Assembly (NCBI GenBank): GCA_046328715.1
Contig: JAXLWB010000023.1
Location: 1 to 64,000, forward strand
DNA: 64,000 bases
From: JAXLWB01 sp046328715
GTDB taxonomy: Bacteria > Chloroflexota > Anaerolineae > Caldilineales > Caldilineaceae
Reading direction: 5' to 3'
Part shown: piece after piece, positions 36,169 through 44,622 of the stretch
Position numbering within the stretch: position 1 is the stretch's first letter
Layout: each line of letters starts with the position of its first letter
The notes under the pieces: generated by a model
What the model was told of the DNA's origin: nothing
Database searches by the model: none
The model's input: only the letters and a program-made list of their open reading frames with translations
Translations under genes and position numbers: made by a program

Positions 36169-36284
36169 AATTTCAATTGTCTTTCTGTATGTAGAATGTG
36201 GCTATTTGGAGAGAATTCACTAGATTATCTTAGGGTATGCTATACTTTACCACATTGCGGCGCATGCGCAGAAAGGAGCGGTTC

Positions 36285-36410
36285 ATGTTCAAAGTAATTG
36301 TAGAAGAAGAGCGAATTGTTCTATCTACCACCCTCGCGGCACCGAAAAACAGCGGAACCTTTGTTTACTGGCAAAGAGATCCCACATCTGCGCCATCTGC
36401 TCGACGATAG
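36285..36410 (+). pseudogene. Truncated gene start with strong RBS
   Basis: A 41-codon frame, ATG at 36285, with AAAGGAG nine bases upstream and a TATACT -10-like box near 36240. The first 14 or so codons (MFKVIVEEERIVLS) look natural, but from about 36325 the frame runs antisense through the end of the radical SAM gene. It may be the promoter, RBS and first codons of a lost gene joined to the operon end by a rearrangement. A real 41-residue protein is less likely. Confidence 0.3.
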
Positions 36411-37812
36411 GTGTTGGCCGCCCCTTCATCTCAAAACCTCGATGTTGACCTCGAATCACCTGGCGGGTTTGCCAACCGGTCCCCTTGCAGTAGTTGTAGT
36501 AATCCATAAAGGTTTTGTATTGCACCGTCATGCCAAAGGCGTCGGGTTGGCGGCTCATTGGCGAGAGCGGATCGAGCGTGTGACAGGGATTCAGCATGCG
36601 TAGGAGATGCGCAGGGTAAACCTGCCCAATCTCGTGCGCCAATTGCAAGGTTTCTTTGAAGGTAGCAAACGACTCGCCCGGCAGATTGAGCGAGAAGTAG
36701 ATGAAGATCGGAATTTCATACTTTTTGAGCGTTTGCAGCATGGCGAGGAAACGCTCGTTGGTGTAAAACTTGCCGTTCTTTTTGCGCACCCCTTCGTTGC
36801 CCGAAAGCGGCGAGATCGCTACTTCGGTGTGGCTGAGGTCAACGGTTGTGCCCATCTCATCCAGAAACTCAGTCGGTGGCAGTTGGAAGAACTCGTTGTA
36901 GAGACCGATCTTGATCTGCTGATCCTTAAGTTGGGCAAAGAAGCTGCGCCACCACTCCGGGCCAAAGGTGGCAATGTCGAGTGAAAGTGCTACCTGTTGA
37001 TAGCCTAGTCCGTTCAGTCGCTCGACATCCTCGACCACGCGCTGCGGTGCGCGCGTCACATAGCCGTTGCGCCCAGCTAGTTGTTCGTGCGATTTTTTTC
37101 CGCCGCCACAATAGGCACAATTGAAGACACAGCCGCGCCCGACCGTCAGCCAGTGGCCCAAGAGTTGCGGATTGTGTAGGTCGATCTTGCCCTGACCATA
37201 GTGTTGCATGGCAGCGTAACTGCGGCTATGGATCAACCAATCGGTTGTGACAAAGTCGAGTGCATCGAGGTCGGCGGACTTGGCAAAGTAGGAGCGAGCG
37301 GTTTGGCGCACTTTGCCATTTTCACGATAGAGCAGATTGGGAATCTCGGCCAGCTTGGTGGAACCATCGCCGCAGCAGTGGGCAGCAAGCATCTGTAACG
37401 GTTTTTCGGCATCGCCACGCACGATGAAGTCGATCTGGTTGAAGTTGGCTAGAATCTCCTCGGCAAAGTTTGAAGAGGTGAGGCCGCCGATCACCACGGG
37501 CGTCTGCGGCCAAATCGATTTGATCGCAGACGCCGCCTCGATGGCTCCATAACAGTGTTCGTACCAATGCAAGTCGATCAGCACGAGTTTGGCAGGGGTC
37601 TGAGTGTGAAGCCAACCGCGGAGGTCAAAGGTGGGCTCGATCGCCAGTTCGAGTGGCAAGTTTAGCCCGACCACATCCCAGCCATCACTGCGCAGCAAGT
37701 TGACAAAACCAATCACCCCGACCGGGATGAAGGGATAGGGTGAACTGGGCAGAAATTTGTCGAAACGGGCATCGACCTCTTGTTTAGCAGGATGGAGGTA
37801 AAGGATATCCAT
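36325..37812 (-). CDS. B12-binding radical SAM protein
   Basis: A 495-residue protein. The N-terminal 160 residues form a cobalamin-binding-type Rossmann domain, with 'LIDLHWYEHCYGA' (D80-x-H82) near the usual DxHxxG position. The radical SAM core follows, with cluster ligands C228, C232 and C235 (GCVFNCAYC). This is the class B architecture (methyltransferases, ring-forming enzymes such as BchE or HpnJ). The start lies 3 bp after the isomerase gene stop, so it is the last gene of the sugar operon. It may methylate or rearrange a carbon skeleton of the imported substrate; that is inference. There is no visible B12 riboswitch in front of the operon. Confidence 0.85.
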   Translation of the reverse strand: MDILYLHPAKQEVDARFDKFLPSSPYPFIPVGVIGFVNLLRSDGWDVVGLNLPLELAIEPTFDLRGWLHTQTPAKLVLIDLHWYEHCYGAIEAASAIKSIWPQTPVVIGGLTSSNFAEEILANFNQIDFIVRGDAEKPLQMLAAHCCGDGSTKLAEIPNLLYRENGKVRQTARSYFAKSADLDALDFVTTDWLIHSRSYAAMQHYGQGKIDLHNPQLLGHWLTVGRGCVFNCAYCGGGKKSHEQLAGRNGYVTRAPQRVVEDVERLNGLGYQQVALSLDIATFGPEWWRSFFAQLKDQQIKIGLYNEFFQLPPTEFLDEMGTTVDLSHTEVAISPLSGNEGVRKKNGKFYTNERFLAMLQTLKKYEIPIFIYFSLNLPGESFATFKETLQLAHEIGQVYPAHLLRMLNPCHTLDPLSPMSRQPDAFGMTVQYKTFMDYYNYCKGTGWQTRQVIRGQHRGFEMKGRPTPIVEQMAQMWDLFASKQRFRCFSVPRGW

Positions 37813-37815
37813 TGC

Positions 37816-38778
37816 TTAGGCCCAGAAGGCATGTCCGGCTGAATCGCGAATCACGACGTTGCGTAAGGTCTGTACCGCCTTCTCAAAGCCTTCGCGGTTC
37901 GACATCAGCCCGTCCTCGTGCTCAATCGAGAGTGCGCCATCATAACCGACCAAGCGCAGATCGGAGACGATGTCGCGCCAGACCTGTTCGCTGTGACCAT
38001 AGCCGACCGTGCGAAAGATCCAACTGCGCTTGCCAAACTCCCGGTAGGAGGTCATGTCAAGTACGCCGTTGAGGGCGGCGTTCAGTGGGTCGATGCGCGT
38101 GTCTTTGGCATGGAAGTGCAGAATCGCACTGCCCAGAGCGCGGATCGCCGTGGTGAGATCAACGCCTTGCCAGAAGAGGTGGCTGGGGTCGAAGTTGCAG
38201 CCGATGGTATCGCCAATGGCTTGACGCAAACGTAACATCGTACCGGGATTGTAGACGCAGAAGCCAGGATGCATTTCGATTGCGATCTTGACGCCGTGAT
38301 CGGCGGCAAACTTGGCGGTCTTCTCCCAGTAGGGCAACATCACCTCGTCCCACTGATACTTGAGCGTCTCGCTGAAATCGTTTGGCCAGGGACAGGTGAC
38401 CCAGTTGGGCGTCTTGTCGCCGGGTCCGCCGCCAGGACAGCCCGAGAAGGTGACAATCCGATCCACGCCCATCGCCTCTGCCATGAGAATGGCGTTGGTG
38501 ACGTATTGGCGATGCGGTTCGCCTACAGCAGGGTCAGGGTGCAGCGGATTGGCATGGGCGCTGAGGGCGCTGATCGTCAGTCCACGGTCGGCTACTGCTT
38601 GTTTGAGCGCTGCCGTGGCGGCTTTGTCCTTGAGCAGTTCATTTGGTTTGCAATGAGCATCACCCACGTAGCCGCCACAACCGATTTCGACGGCTTCAAC
38701 ACCAACCGATTGAATATAATCCAGCGCATCGCTAAATTTCATGGCGCTGAACATGACTGCAAATACACCGACTTTCAT
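37816..38778 (-). CDS. Sugar phosphate isomerase/epimerase family TIM-barrel protein
   Basis: A 320-residue protein from the ATG at 38778, which has AAAGGATG upstream; a GTG 21 bases earlier is possible. The AP-endonuclease-2/IolE-type TIM barrel is indicated by 'GVEAVEIGCGGYVGDAHC', 'IAIEMHPGFCVYN', 'GCNFDPSHLFWQGVD', 'LHFHAKD' and 'ALSIEHED', which supply the metal-binding Glu, Asp and His residues. In Gfo/Idh-containing operons these enzymes isomerise or epimerise oxidised sugars or inositols. Confidence 0.88.
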   Translation of the reverse strand: MKVGVFAVMFSAMKFSDALDYIQSVGVEAVEIGCGGYVGDAHCKPNELLKDKAATAALKQAVADRGLTISALSAHANPLHPDPAVGEPHRQYVTNAILMAEAMGVDRIVTFSGCPGGGPGDKTPNWVTCPWPNDFSETLKYQWDEVMLPYWEKTAKFAADHGVKIAIEMHPGFCVYNPGTMLRLRQAIGDTIGCNFDPSHLFWQGVDLTTAIRALGSAILHFHAKDTRIDPLNAALNGVLDMTSYREFGKRSWIFRTVGYGHSEQVWRDIVSDLRLVGYDGALSIEHEDGLMSNREGFEKAVQTLRNVVIRDSAGHAFWA

Positions 38779-38801
38779 AGGAACATCCTTTATTTGCACC
38801 C

Positions 38802-39275
38802 TTAAACCGGCGAAATCTGACAGGACTTCGGAGCAAACTTGCTCCCATCATAGAGAAAGGTGCATGAGAACTTAGGCACAAAGAAGCTGACCTGGTCCTG
38901 CTCCTCGACCAGTTTGAGTGCTTCGTCTACGGTCAAACCTTCGACCTTCGAGAGCTTGGGCGAGGCTTCAATCCGGCAGAGGCTACAATCGCCCGGTTGA
39001 ATGCGGATGCGGACGAGGGTGGGATCGACGTTAATCGCTGAAGCAAATTGTGAAGCACCTTCGTCGAGTGAAGACACCTCACCCAGTCTGGCAAAGGTCG
39101 CCTTCGGATCGACTGTACCTGCAATCGCGGTAGGATCAGCATAGGCAGGTGAGCAAGCCGCCAAAAGGAACAGGACGACCACCGAGATAATCTCCCAATC
39201 TCTTACTCTCCAATCTCTTTTCGAGACTAAGAGATTAAGAGATTGAGAGATTGAGAGATTCATTCGCCCCCTCAA
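38802..39275 (-). CDS. Small lipoprotein whose N-terminus is encoded by a hairpin repeat
   Basis: A 157-residue reading with the ATG overlapping the stop of the Gfo/Idh gene (ATGA). The segment VVVLFLLAACSP is a lipobox (Cys41), but the preceding 24 or so residues (LSISQSLNLLVSKRDWRV...) are translated from the AATCTCT-repeat hairpin at 39190-39260 and look unlike a normal signal peptide. The mature part (about 115 residues) has four Cys, including a C-x2-C (DCSLCR), and no family I recognise. It lies inside the sugar operon. Translation may begin further in, or the hairpin may have inserted into an older 5' end. Confidence 0.55.
   Translation of the reverse strand: MRGRMNLSISQSLNLLVSKRDWRVRDWEIISVVVLFLLAACSPAYADPTAIAGTVDPKATFARLGEVSSLDEGASQFASAINVDPTLVRIRIQPGDCSLCRIEASPKLSKVEGLTVDEALKLVEEQDQVSFFVPKFSCTFLYDGSKFAPKSCQISPV
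39190..39260. repeat. AATCTCT word-repeat hairpin inside a gene
   Basis: The left side has AATCTCTTACTCTCCAATCTCTT and the right side the tandem AGAGATTAAGAGATTGAGAGATTG, giving an arm of about 24 bp. It lies within the reading frame of the small lipoprotein, upstream of the lipobox, which is unusual because the other word-repeat hairpins are outside genes or just touch their ends. Confidence 0.7.
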
Positions 39276-40249
39276 AATCGCACCACCTGACCAGTCTCAA
39301 ATGATTTGACGACATTGAAGACAATGCCCAACGATTTGATGTTATCCTGACAGGTCGTGGCGGGTGGTTTGCCCTGAGTCACCGCTTCGTAGAATTCGTT
39401 GAGCAGATAAGCTTGCGCCATCCGTTCCATTGGTATAGGCTCGACCAATACAGCCTCTTGCCCAGTTAACTGAGTGTAGACCTTGTCGTCGACCATCGCT
39501 ACCACGCCCTTGGCACACTCAAAGCGCCAATTGGCATTCCACGGGGTCTCTCGCCCTTGCGAACACCAGGAGCCGTCGTAGGAGATCGTAGCACCACTGG
39601 CAAACTTGAGCGTCACCGAGGCCGAGGCATCGCCACGATACCAACTCCAGGGCGGATTCCAACTGCGCCCGTAGACTTCAACCGGGTCGCTGCCCAGCAA
39701 GAAGCGCATCAGATCGAAGTGGTGGATCGACATATCAATAATCAGCGGGTAGGGCATCTCCTCACGGAAACCGCCGAAATGGGGTCCTTTGAAGAATTCG
39801 ACATGCGCAGCACCGATTTCGCCACAAGGGCCGTTGACCAACGTCCGTTTGAGCGTGTGGAGGGGTTGATGATAGCGGTAGTTCTGCGTCACCATGTGCA
39901 ACACACCGGTACGATTGGCTGCGTCAACGATATCTTGCGCTTCCTCCAATGTACCCGCTAACGGCTTTTCGGAAAGCACAGGAATGCCTGCCTCGAGTGC
40001 CGTAATTGAAACTGCTTTATGAAATTGGGGCGGCGTCACGTTGATTACGCCATCGGCTTGCACGTTTTTCATCGCTTCCTCAAGCGACTTGAAGATTTTG
40101 CTACCATCAATACCCCACTTTTGCACTTGTTCCGCAGCGATCTTGTCGCTGACTTCGACAAAACCGGCGTAAGAAACATCGGAGGAATCCAACACCGTCC
40201 GCAGCCAGGCATTGCCCATGCCGCCGATCCCTACTTGAATCACTTTCAT
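39272..40249 (-). CDS. Gfo/Idh/MocA family oxidoreductase
   Basis: A 325-residue NAD(P)-dependent dehydrogenase. The N-terminal Rossmann motif is VGIGGMGNAWLR, and the conserved 'SEKPLAGT' loop (E-K-P near residue 97) contains the catalytic lysine. Residues about 130-325 form the alpha/beta substrate domain ('YPLIIDMSIHHFDLMRFLLG'). The family oxidises sugars, inositols and sugar acids. Its place in a LacI-controlled ABC operon suggests it handles the imported compound. Confidence 0.92.
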   Translation of the reverse strand: MKVIQVGIGGMGNAWLRTVLDSSDVSYAGFVEVSDKIAAEQVQKWGIDGSKIFKSLEEAMKNVQADGVINVTPPQFHKAVSITALEAGIPVLSEKPLAGTLEEAQDIVDAANRTGVLHMVTQNYRYHQPLHTLKRTLVNGPCGEIGAAHVEFFKGPHFGGFREEMPYPLIIDMSIHHFDLMRFLLGSDPVEVYGRSWNPPWSWYRGDASASVTLKFASGATISYDGSWCSQGRETPWNANWRFECAKGVVAMVDDKVYTQLTGQEAVLVEPIPMERMAQAYLLNEFYEAVTQGKPPATTCQDNIKSLGIVFNVVKSFETGQVVRF

Positions 40250-40270
40250 AAATTGTCCAATCTTTCTTTC

Positions 40271-41029
40271 TTATCCATACACGGGTGCAACCCGCTCGCC
40301 ATTGACCAACAGTGGCACCGCCTGCGCCCAGACACCTGATCCATCCTTCTTCATGATGGGTTCGGAAGAGTATTGTGCCAGATAACTGCGCCGCATCTTG
40401 TTCGTGGTATTTGCGCCGCTACGGTGTAACGTGCGGCTAGAAAAGACAACGATGCTTCCCTCTGGAACTAAGCAGGGCGTGCCAGGATTTGAGCCGTGAT
40501 AGCCTACCTTATCATTCGTGCCTGCTTCTACGACATGGTCAAAGAGATCGTCGGCCTTCATCCCCGCTTCCTCGTAGGAGAGTACAAAGATCGTGCCGTT
40601 CTCAATCGTCATGTCATCCAGGGCACACCAGCAGGAAAGATAGGGTTTGTGATAGTGGCCAATGTAGCCAGAATCCTGATGCCAGGCGAACTTAATGCCC
40701 TTTTCGGCAGCCTTCACCACATATTGTTCATTGAAAAGATAGGCAGTGTTGCCCAAGGTCGCACGGGCGACATCTGCCATTAATTCACTGAAAAGAAAAC
40801 CGGTAATGATCGGGCTCTCGCTGCCCCGATTCGAGATGAAATAGCGCGCTTTGTAGTGATTGATACCCAGTGTCGTAACGCCTTTGGCCTCCATCTCTCG
40901 TTCAAACTTGTCGATATAGCGTTGACATTCCTCACGCAGCCCTGCCAGTTGGGCAGCGGTCATAGCGCGTTCAAGGATAAAATAGCCCTTCTCATGAAAC
41001 TGAGCGATCTGTTCAGGTGTGATCTGCAT
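40271..41029 (-). CDS. Phytanoyl-CoA dioxygenase (PhyH) family protein
   Basis: A 252-residue Fe(II)/2-oxoglutarate-type oxygenase. The metal triad is H117-x-D119 (AWHQDSGY) with the distal His in 'SSRTLHRSGANTTN', which also supplies the 2-oxoglutarate Arg region. AAAGGA precedes the ATG. PhyH proteins hydroxylate or demethylate diverse small molecules. In this operon it may open or hydroxylate a modified sugar; the substrate is not readable. Confidence 0.9.
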   Translation of the reverse strand: MQITPEQIAQFHEKGYFILERAMTAAQLAGLREECQRYIDKFEREMEAKGVTTLGINHYKARYFISNRGSESPIITGFLFSELMADVARATLGNTAYLFNEQYVVKAAEKGIKFAWHQDSGYIGHYHKPYLSCWCALDDMTIENGTIFVLSYEEAGMKADDLFDHVVEAGTNDKVGYHGSNPGTPCLVPEGSIVVFSSRTLHRSGANTTNKMRRSYLAQYSSEPIMKKDGSGVWAQAVPLLVNGERVAPVYG

Positions 41030-41085
41030 GGTATCCTTTCCAACAATTCTTTATTAACCGTTCACCATTACCCATTAACCATTCT

Positions 41086-41961
41086 TTACCCCTTCACCCC
41101 AGAGACTACAATCCCCTGCACAAAATAACGCTGGGCGAAGAAGAAGACGATCAGCGTCGGTAAGATGGCAATCAATGACGCCGCCATCAAATCCTGCATG
41201 TTGTTTGCCATACGGCCCTGAAACAGACGTAAGCCCAACGCTACGGTGAACTGCGGTTCCTTGTGAATATAGATCAGCGGGTTGAGAAAATCATTCCAGA
41301 TGAAGGTGAGCATGAAGATGTTAACCACACCGAGGGCCGGCAGACTCAATGGCAGATGGATACGCCAGAAAAGACTCAACGGATTACAACCATCGATATA
41401 GGCAGCATCATCATAATCCCGCGGGATAGTGAGGAAGAATTGACGCAGCAAAAAGACAAAGAAAGCAGGCGCAAACCAGTTCGGCACAATCAGCGGCAGG
41501 AAGGTATCGACCCAGCCCAGTTCGGTGTACAACAAGTAATTCGGAATCAACCGGATGTGCTCGGGTAGAATCATCGTCGCCAGCACGATCACAAAGAGAA
41601 CATCGCGCAGCGGGAAACGCAAACGGGCAAAGCTAAACCCGGTCAACGAGGCAGTCAAGGTGGTGCCGATCATGCTGGTCACGGCGATAATCACGGTGTT
41701 CACAAACCACATCTCAAAGTGAAACACCTTGAACGGGTTTCTGAAGTTTGACCAGATGAGTTCAGCCGGTATCCATTGCGGTGGGAACTGATAGACCTGC
41801 CATTTGGGCATCAACGCCGTCCGGATCATCCAATAAAAGGGCATGGCAAAGATCACTGCGCCGATCAAGATCGCCAAATAGAGCAGAAGTCGGTAGATCA
41901 ATTCGGTAAAACCACTGCCTCGATACTTTTGAAAGCGTTCAGCTTGTGCAGTTGCGGCCAT
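41086..41961 (-). CDS. Carbohydrate ABC transporter permease (MalG type)
   Basis: A 291-residue permease with about six helices. The EAA loop is 'DDAAYIDGCNPLSLFWRIHLPLSLPALGVVNIF', typical of MalG/UgpE. GAGGAGGG precedes the ATG. It pairs with the MalF-type permease upstream. Confidence 0.92.
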   Translation of the reverse strand: MAATAQAERFQKYRGSGFTELIYRLLLYLAILIGAVIFAMPFYWMIRTALMPKWQVYQFPPQWIPAELIWSNFRNPFKVFHFEMWFVNTVIIAVTSMIGTTLTASLTGFSFARLRFPLRDVLFVIVLATMILPEHIRLIPNYLLYTELGWVDTFLPLIVPNWFAPAFFVFLLRQFFLTIPRDYDDAAYIDGCNPLSLFWRIHLPLSLPALGVVNIFMLTFIWNDFLNPLIYIHKEPQFTVALGLRLFQGRMANNMQDLMAASLIAILPTLIVFFFAQRYFVQGIVVSGVKG

Positions 41962-42064
41962 TGAATACCCTCCTCACTTGAACATGCGGATTACGAATTG
42001 CGAATTGCGGAATGACTCGCCACTCGCCTACACAGGGGCTCAACTTGTAAAAGATGAGAAATTT

Positions 42065-43000
42065 TTACCGGTCATATTGAACCCAACTGGATGCACTGCG
42101 CAGCGCTACAAGTACAAAGACCAGTACAATGATAAACAGCCACCATCCCTGTGCCGAGGCGTAGCCAAATTCACCATTCTGAAAACCAGTGCGGTAGAGG
42201 TGTAACACCGCAGTCAACGTAGCATTGTTTGGGCCGCCATTGGTCATCAGCAAGGCCTGGGTAAAGACTTGCCACGAGCCGATAATATTCAACACAACAT
42301 TGAAGAGAATCGTCGGGGTGAGCAGCGGCAGGGTAATGGCGAAAAAGCGGCGCAATGAACTGGCACCGTCGATCTCGGCGGCTTCGTAGAGCGCGGTTGG
42401 AATACCACGCAAGCCAGCCAAGTAGATCAACATCGCCCCGCCAGCACCCCAGAGCGCCATCAGAATCACCGATGGCATCGCCCAATTTTGATCGAGAATC
42501 CAACGCGGACCCTGAATCCCAAACCATTTGAGAATGGTATTGAAAAGCCCAATATTGGGTTCATAGAGCCATTTCCACAACAAGGAAACGGCCACACCAG
42601 AGACGACAGATGGCAAATAATAGACTGTACGCCAAAAACTTTGAAAGCGAATTCCTTGATTGAGCATCACGGCAATGATCAGCGCTAAGGTCGTTGAAAG
42701 TGGCACGGAGACAAAACTAAAATAGGCCGTATTGAGCAGCGCTTTTTGCACCAGTTTGTCTTTCAAAGTGGCTTCAAACCAATGGAGCCCAACCCAATCC
42801 CAGTGGTTAAGAAAGTTTGTGCTGTAAAGACCGATGCCGAATGAAGCAATCAACGGATAAAGAGTAAAGAAGAGAAAGCCCAAGATCCAGGGTGACGCCA
42901 TCAGATAGCCATAGAGCGCCTCCCGTGTACTCTGCTTCATAATGCGTTCTTTACGCTCTACAACGGATCCTTTACTTCCTGCGCTGCTGACTGTAGCCAT
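42065..43000 (-). CDS. Carbohydrate ABC transporter permease (MalF/UgpA type)
   Basis: A 311-residue permease with about six helices after a soluble N-terminus. The EAA loop is 'YEAAEIDGASSLRRFFAITLPLLTPTILFNVVL'. AAAGGAGA precedes the ATG. It follows the binding-protein gene with a 92-bp gap that contains a word-repeat hairpin. Confidence 0.92.
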   Translation of the reverse strand: MATVSSAGSKGSVVERKERIMKQSTREALYGYLMASPWILGFLFFTLYPLIASFGIGLYSTNFLNHWDWVGLHWFEATLKDKLVQKALLNTAYFSFVSVPLSTTLALIIAVMLNQGIRFQSFWRTVYYLPSVVSGVAVSLLWKWLYEPNIGLFNTILKWFGIQGPRWILDQNWAMPSVILMALWGAGGAMLIYLAGLRGIPTALYEAAEIDGASSLRRFFAITLPLLTPTILFNVVLNIIGSWQVFTQALLMTNGGPNNATLTAVLHLYRTGFQNGEFGYASAQGWWLFIIVLVFVLVALRSASSWVQYDR

Positions 43001-43038
43001 GAAGTCTCCTTTTCGGTTCGTCAGTAAATCAGTGGGAG

Positions 43039-43073
43039 AGTAGGGCAGTTTTGTACTGACTCACTGCCCTACT
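43039..43073. repeat. Word-repeat hairpin inside the sugar operon
   Basis: AGTAGGGCAGT (43039-43049) pairs with 43063-43073, flanked by more (A)CTGACTCACTG words out to about 43098. It lies between the binding-protein gene and the first permease gene. Hairpins at this place in ABC operons can lower expression of the permeases relative to the binding protein. Confidence 0.55.
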
Positions 43074-43092
43074 GACTCACTGTTCTCCTGTC

Positions 43093-44541
43093 TTACTTAA
43101 TCTTCTCCATCTCTGCACCGAGGTCTTCCAACTTCACCTCATCACGATTGAACTTGGTTGCCAGGTCACCGTGGCGTGCAATCAGATCGACTTGCGCATC
43201 ACCAATCACCATAACGCGGTCAAAGGCAGGCTTCAGAATCTGATTCTTGCAGGCATCATCCTTCTTGAACATCTCTTCCGGGCCACCAAGGTCTTGCTTA
43301 ATGGCATCGGTGAAGACTTCAAGTTTGATGTCGTTATACTTCTCGTTGTAGTCACGCAACACCTTGGGGAATTCGTCCAAAATGCTCTTGCGCGACGGCT
43401 GCTTGTTGGCATACTTGGCATAAAGCAGACCATATTCGGGGCTGGTCGTGCCTTTCAACACTGTCCAGGCTTGTTCTGCATTTTTCGAGCCCTTCCAAAT
43501 CATAGTGCCGTCAACCGATTGATGGGTGGTAATGCCAGCAGGCCCGTTCGGCATGGGTGCCACATCCCACTTAAACTGAGCACCGTCCATCACGACACCC
43601 AAGTTCCAGGGTCCGATTTCCATCATCGGGATTCGTTCAGCAATGAACAATGCATCCGGGCCGACGCCACCAGCCATTTCGGAGCCACCGGGGACATATT
43701 CCTTTTTGTCCCAGATCATGCTGCGTAGCCATTCCAGGCACTCCTGGGCTTCCTTGCTCGACAAGAGACATTCGGTATCGTCATTCGGGTTGACCATGTG
43801 TGTGCCCCAGCCACGCAGCCAATATTGCGCCAGCCAGGAAGCGCCACCACTTAAGCCGTAGTTGGAAGTGGCCCAGGTTTGCAGTGGGTCAGTGGCAACA
43901 AACTTGGCACCGATCTCTTCGTACTTCTTATAATCCCACTTGCCCCACTCCTGCGTAGGCGCTTCCACGCCCGCTTTCTCGAACCAATCCTTGTTGTAGT
44001 AGACCACTTGGGTGCCTGTGAAGCGCGGCATGAGATGGATGTCGCCATCTTTCTTCCACGGGTCGAATTGATGGGCATAGTAGTCATCAATTTTGACCTC
44101 TTCGGCATCGCGGTCGATCATTGGCTGCAAATCGGTTGCTTGGCCCTCTTGCATGAAGTAGGTAGAGTTGAAGCAGCAGAATTCGAGCAGATCAGCAGCC
44201 GTGCCAGCCACCATACTGGTCATGGCCACTTCTTTCTCGTTGCCACCCGGATCAGGTAGGAACTCGATCTCAATGCCGGGATTGGTCTCGCGGAACTTGG
44301 GATACCATTCATCCCACAATTGCTGGACGCCACCAGCCATCTCTGGCTCGCGTGACTGATACTGAATCTTGACAGTCTCACCAGCCGGAGCGGGGGCAGC
44401 GGCATCACCACCGCCACTGCTGGCGGCAGGCTGTGCAGCCGGTGCGGCAGCGGGTGCACAAGCGGCAATCAATGCGCCCGCACCCACCATCGACGACAGC
44501 CTGAGAAACTGGCGACGATTCATCTGATTGTTGACTTCCAT
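43093..44541 (-). CDS. Sugar ABC transporter substrate-binding protein (family 1)
   Basis: A 482-residue exported protein. I chose the ATG at 44541, which has a strong AAAGGAGG upstream. A twin-arginine-like signal (NRRQFLRLSSMVGAGALIAAC) ends in a lipobox, then an Ala/Pro/Gly-rich linker. The mature part is an extracellular solute-binding protein of family 1 ('EIEFLPDPGGNEKEVAMTSMVAGTAADLLEFC'). It is the first gene of a minus-strand operon with two permeases and five further genes. No ATP-binding protein is present, so a shared MsmK/UgpC-type ATPase is expected elsewhere. Confidence 0.92.
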   Translation of the reverse strand: MEVNNQMNRRQFLRLSSMVGAGALIAACAPAAAPAAQPAASSGGGDAAAPAPAGETVKIQYQSREPEMAGGVQQLWDEWYPKFRETNPGIEIEFLPDPGGNEKEVAMTSMVAGTAADLLEFCCFNSTYFMQEGQATDLQPMIDRDAEEVKIDDYYAHQFDPWKKDGDIHLMPRFTGTQVVYYNKDWFEKAGVEAPTQEWGKWDYKKYEEIGAKFVATDPLQTWATSNYGLSGGASWLAQYWLRGWGTHMVNPNDDTECLLSSKEAQECLEWLRSMIWDKKEYVPGGSEMAGGVGPDALFIAERIPMMEIGPWNLGVVMDGAQFKWDVAPMPNGPAGITTHQSVDGTMIWKGSKNAEQAWTVLKGTTSPEYGLLYAKYANKQPSRKSILDEFPKVLRDYNEKYNDIKLEVFTDAIKQDLGGPEEMFKKDDACKNQILKPAFDRVMVIGDAQVDLIARHGDLATKFNRDEVKLEDLGAEMEKIK

Positions 44542-44622
44542 TGGGAATCCTCCTTTGAATTGACACCTAACGAAATATTTTATCTCTTCAGCCACCGGAA
44601 ACCTCCTTGATAGCTGAACAGG

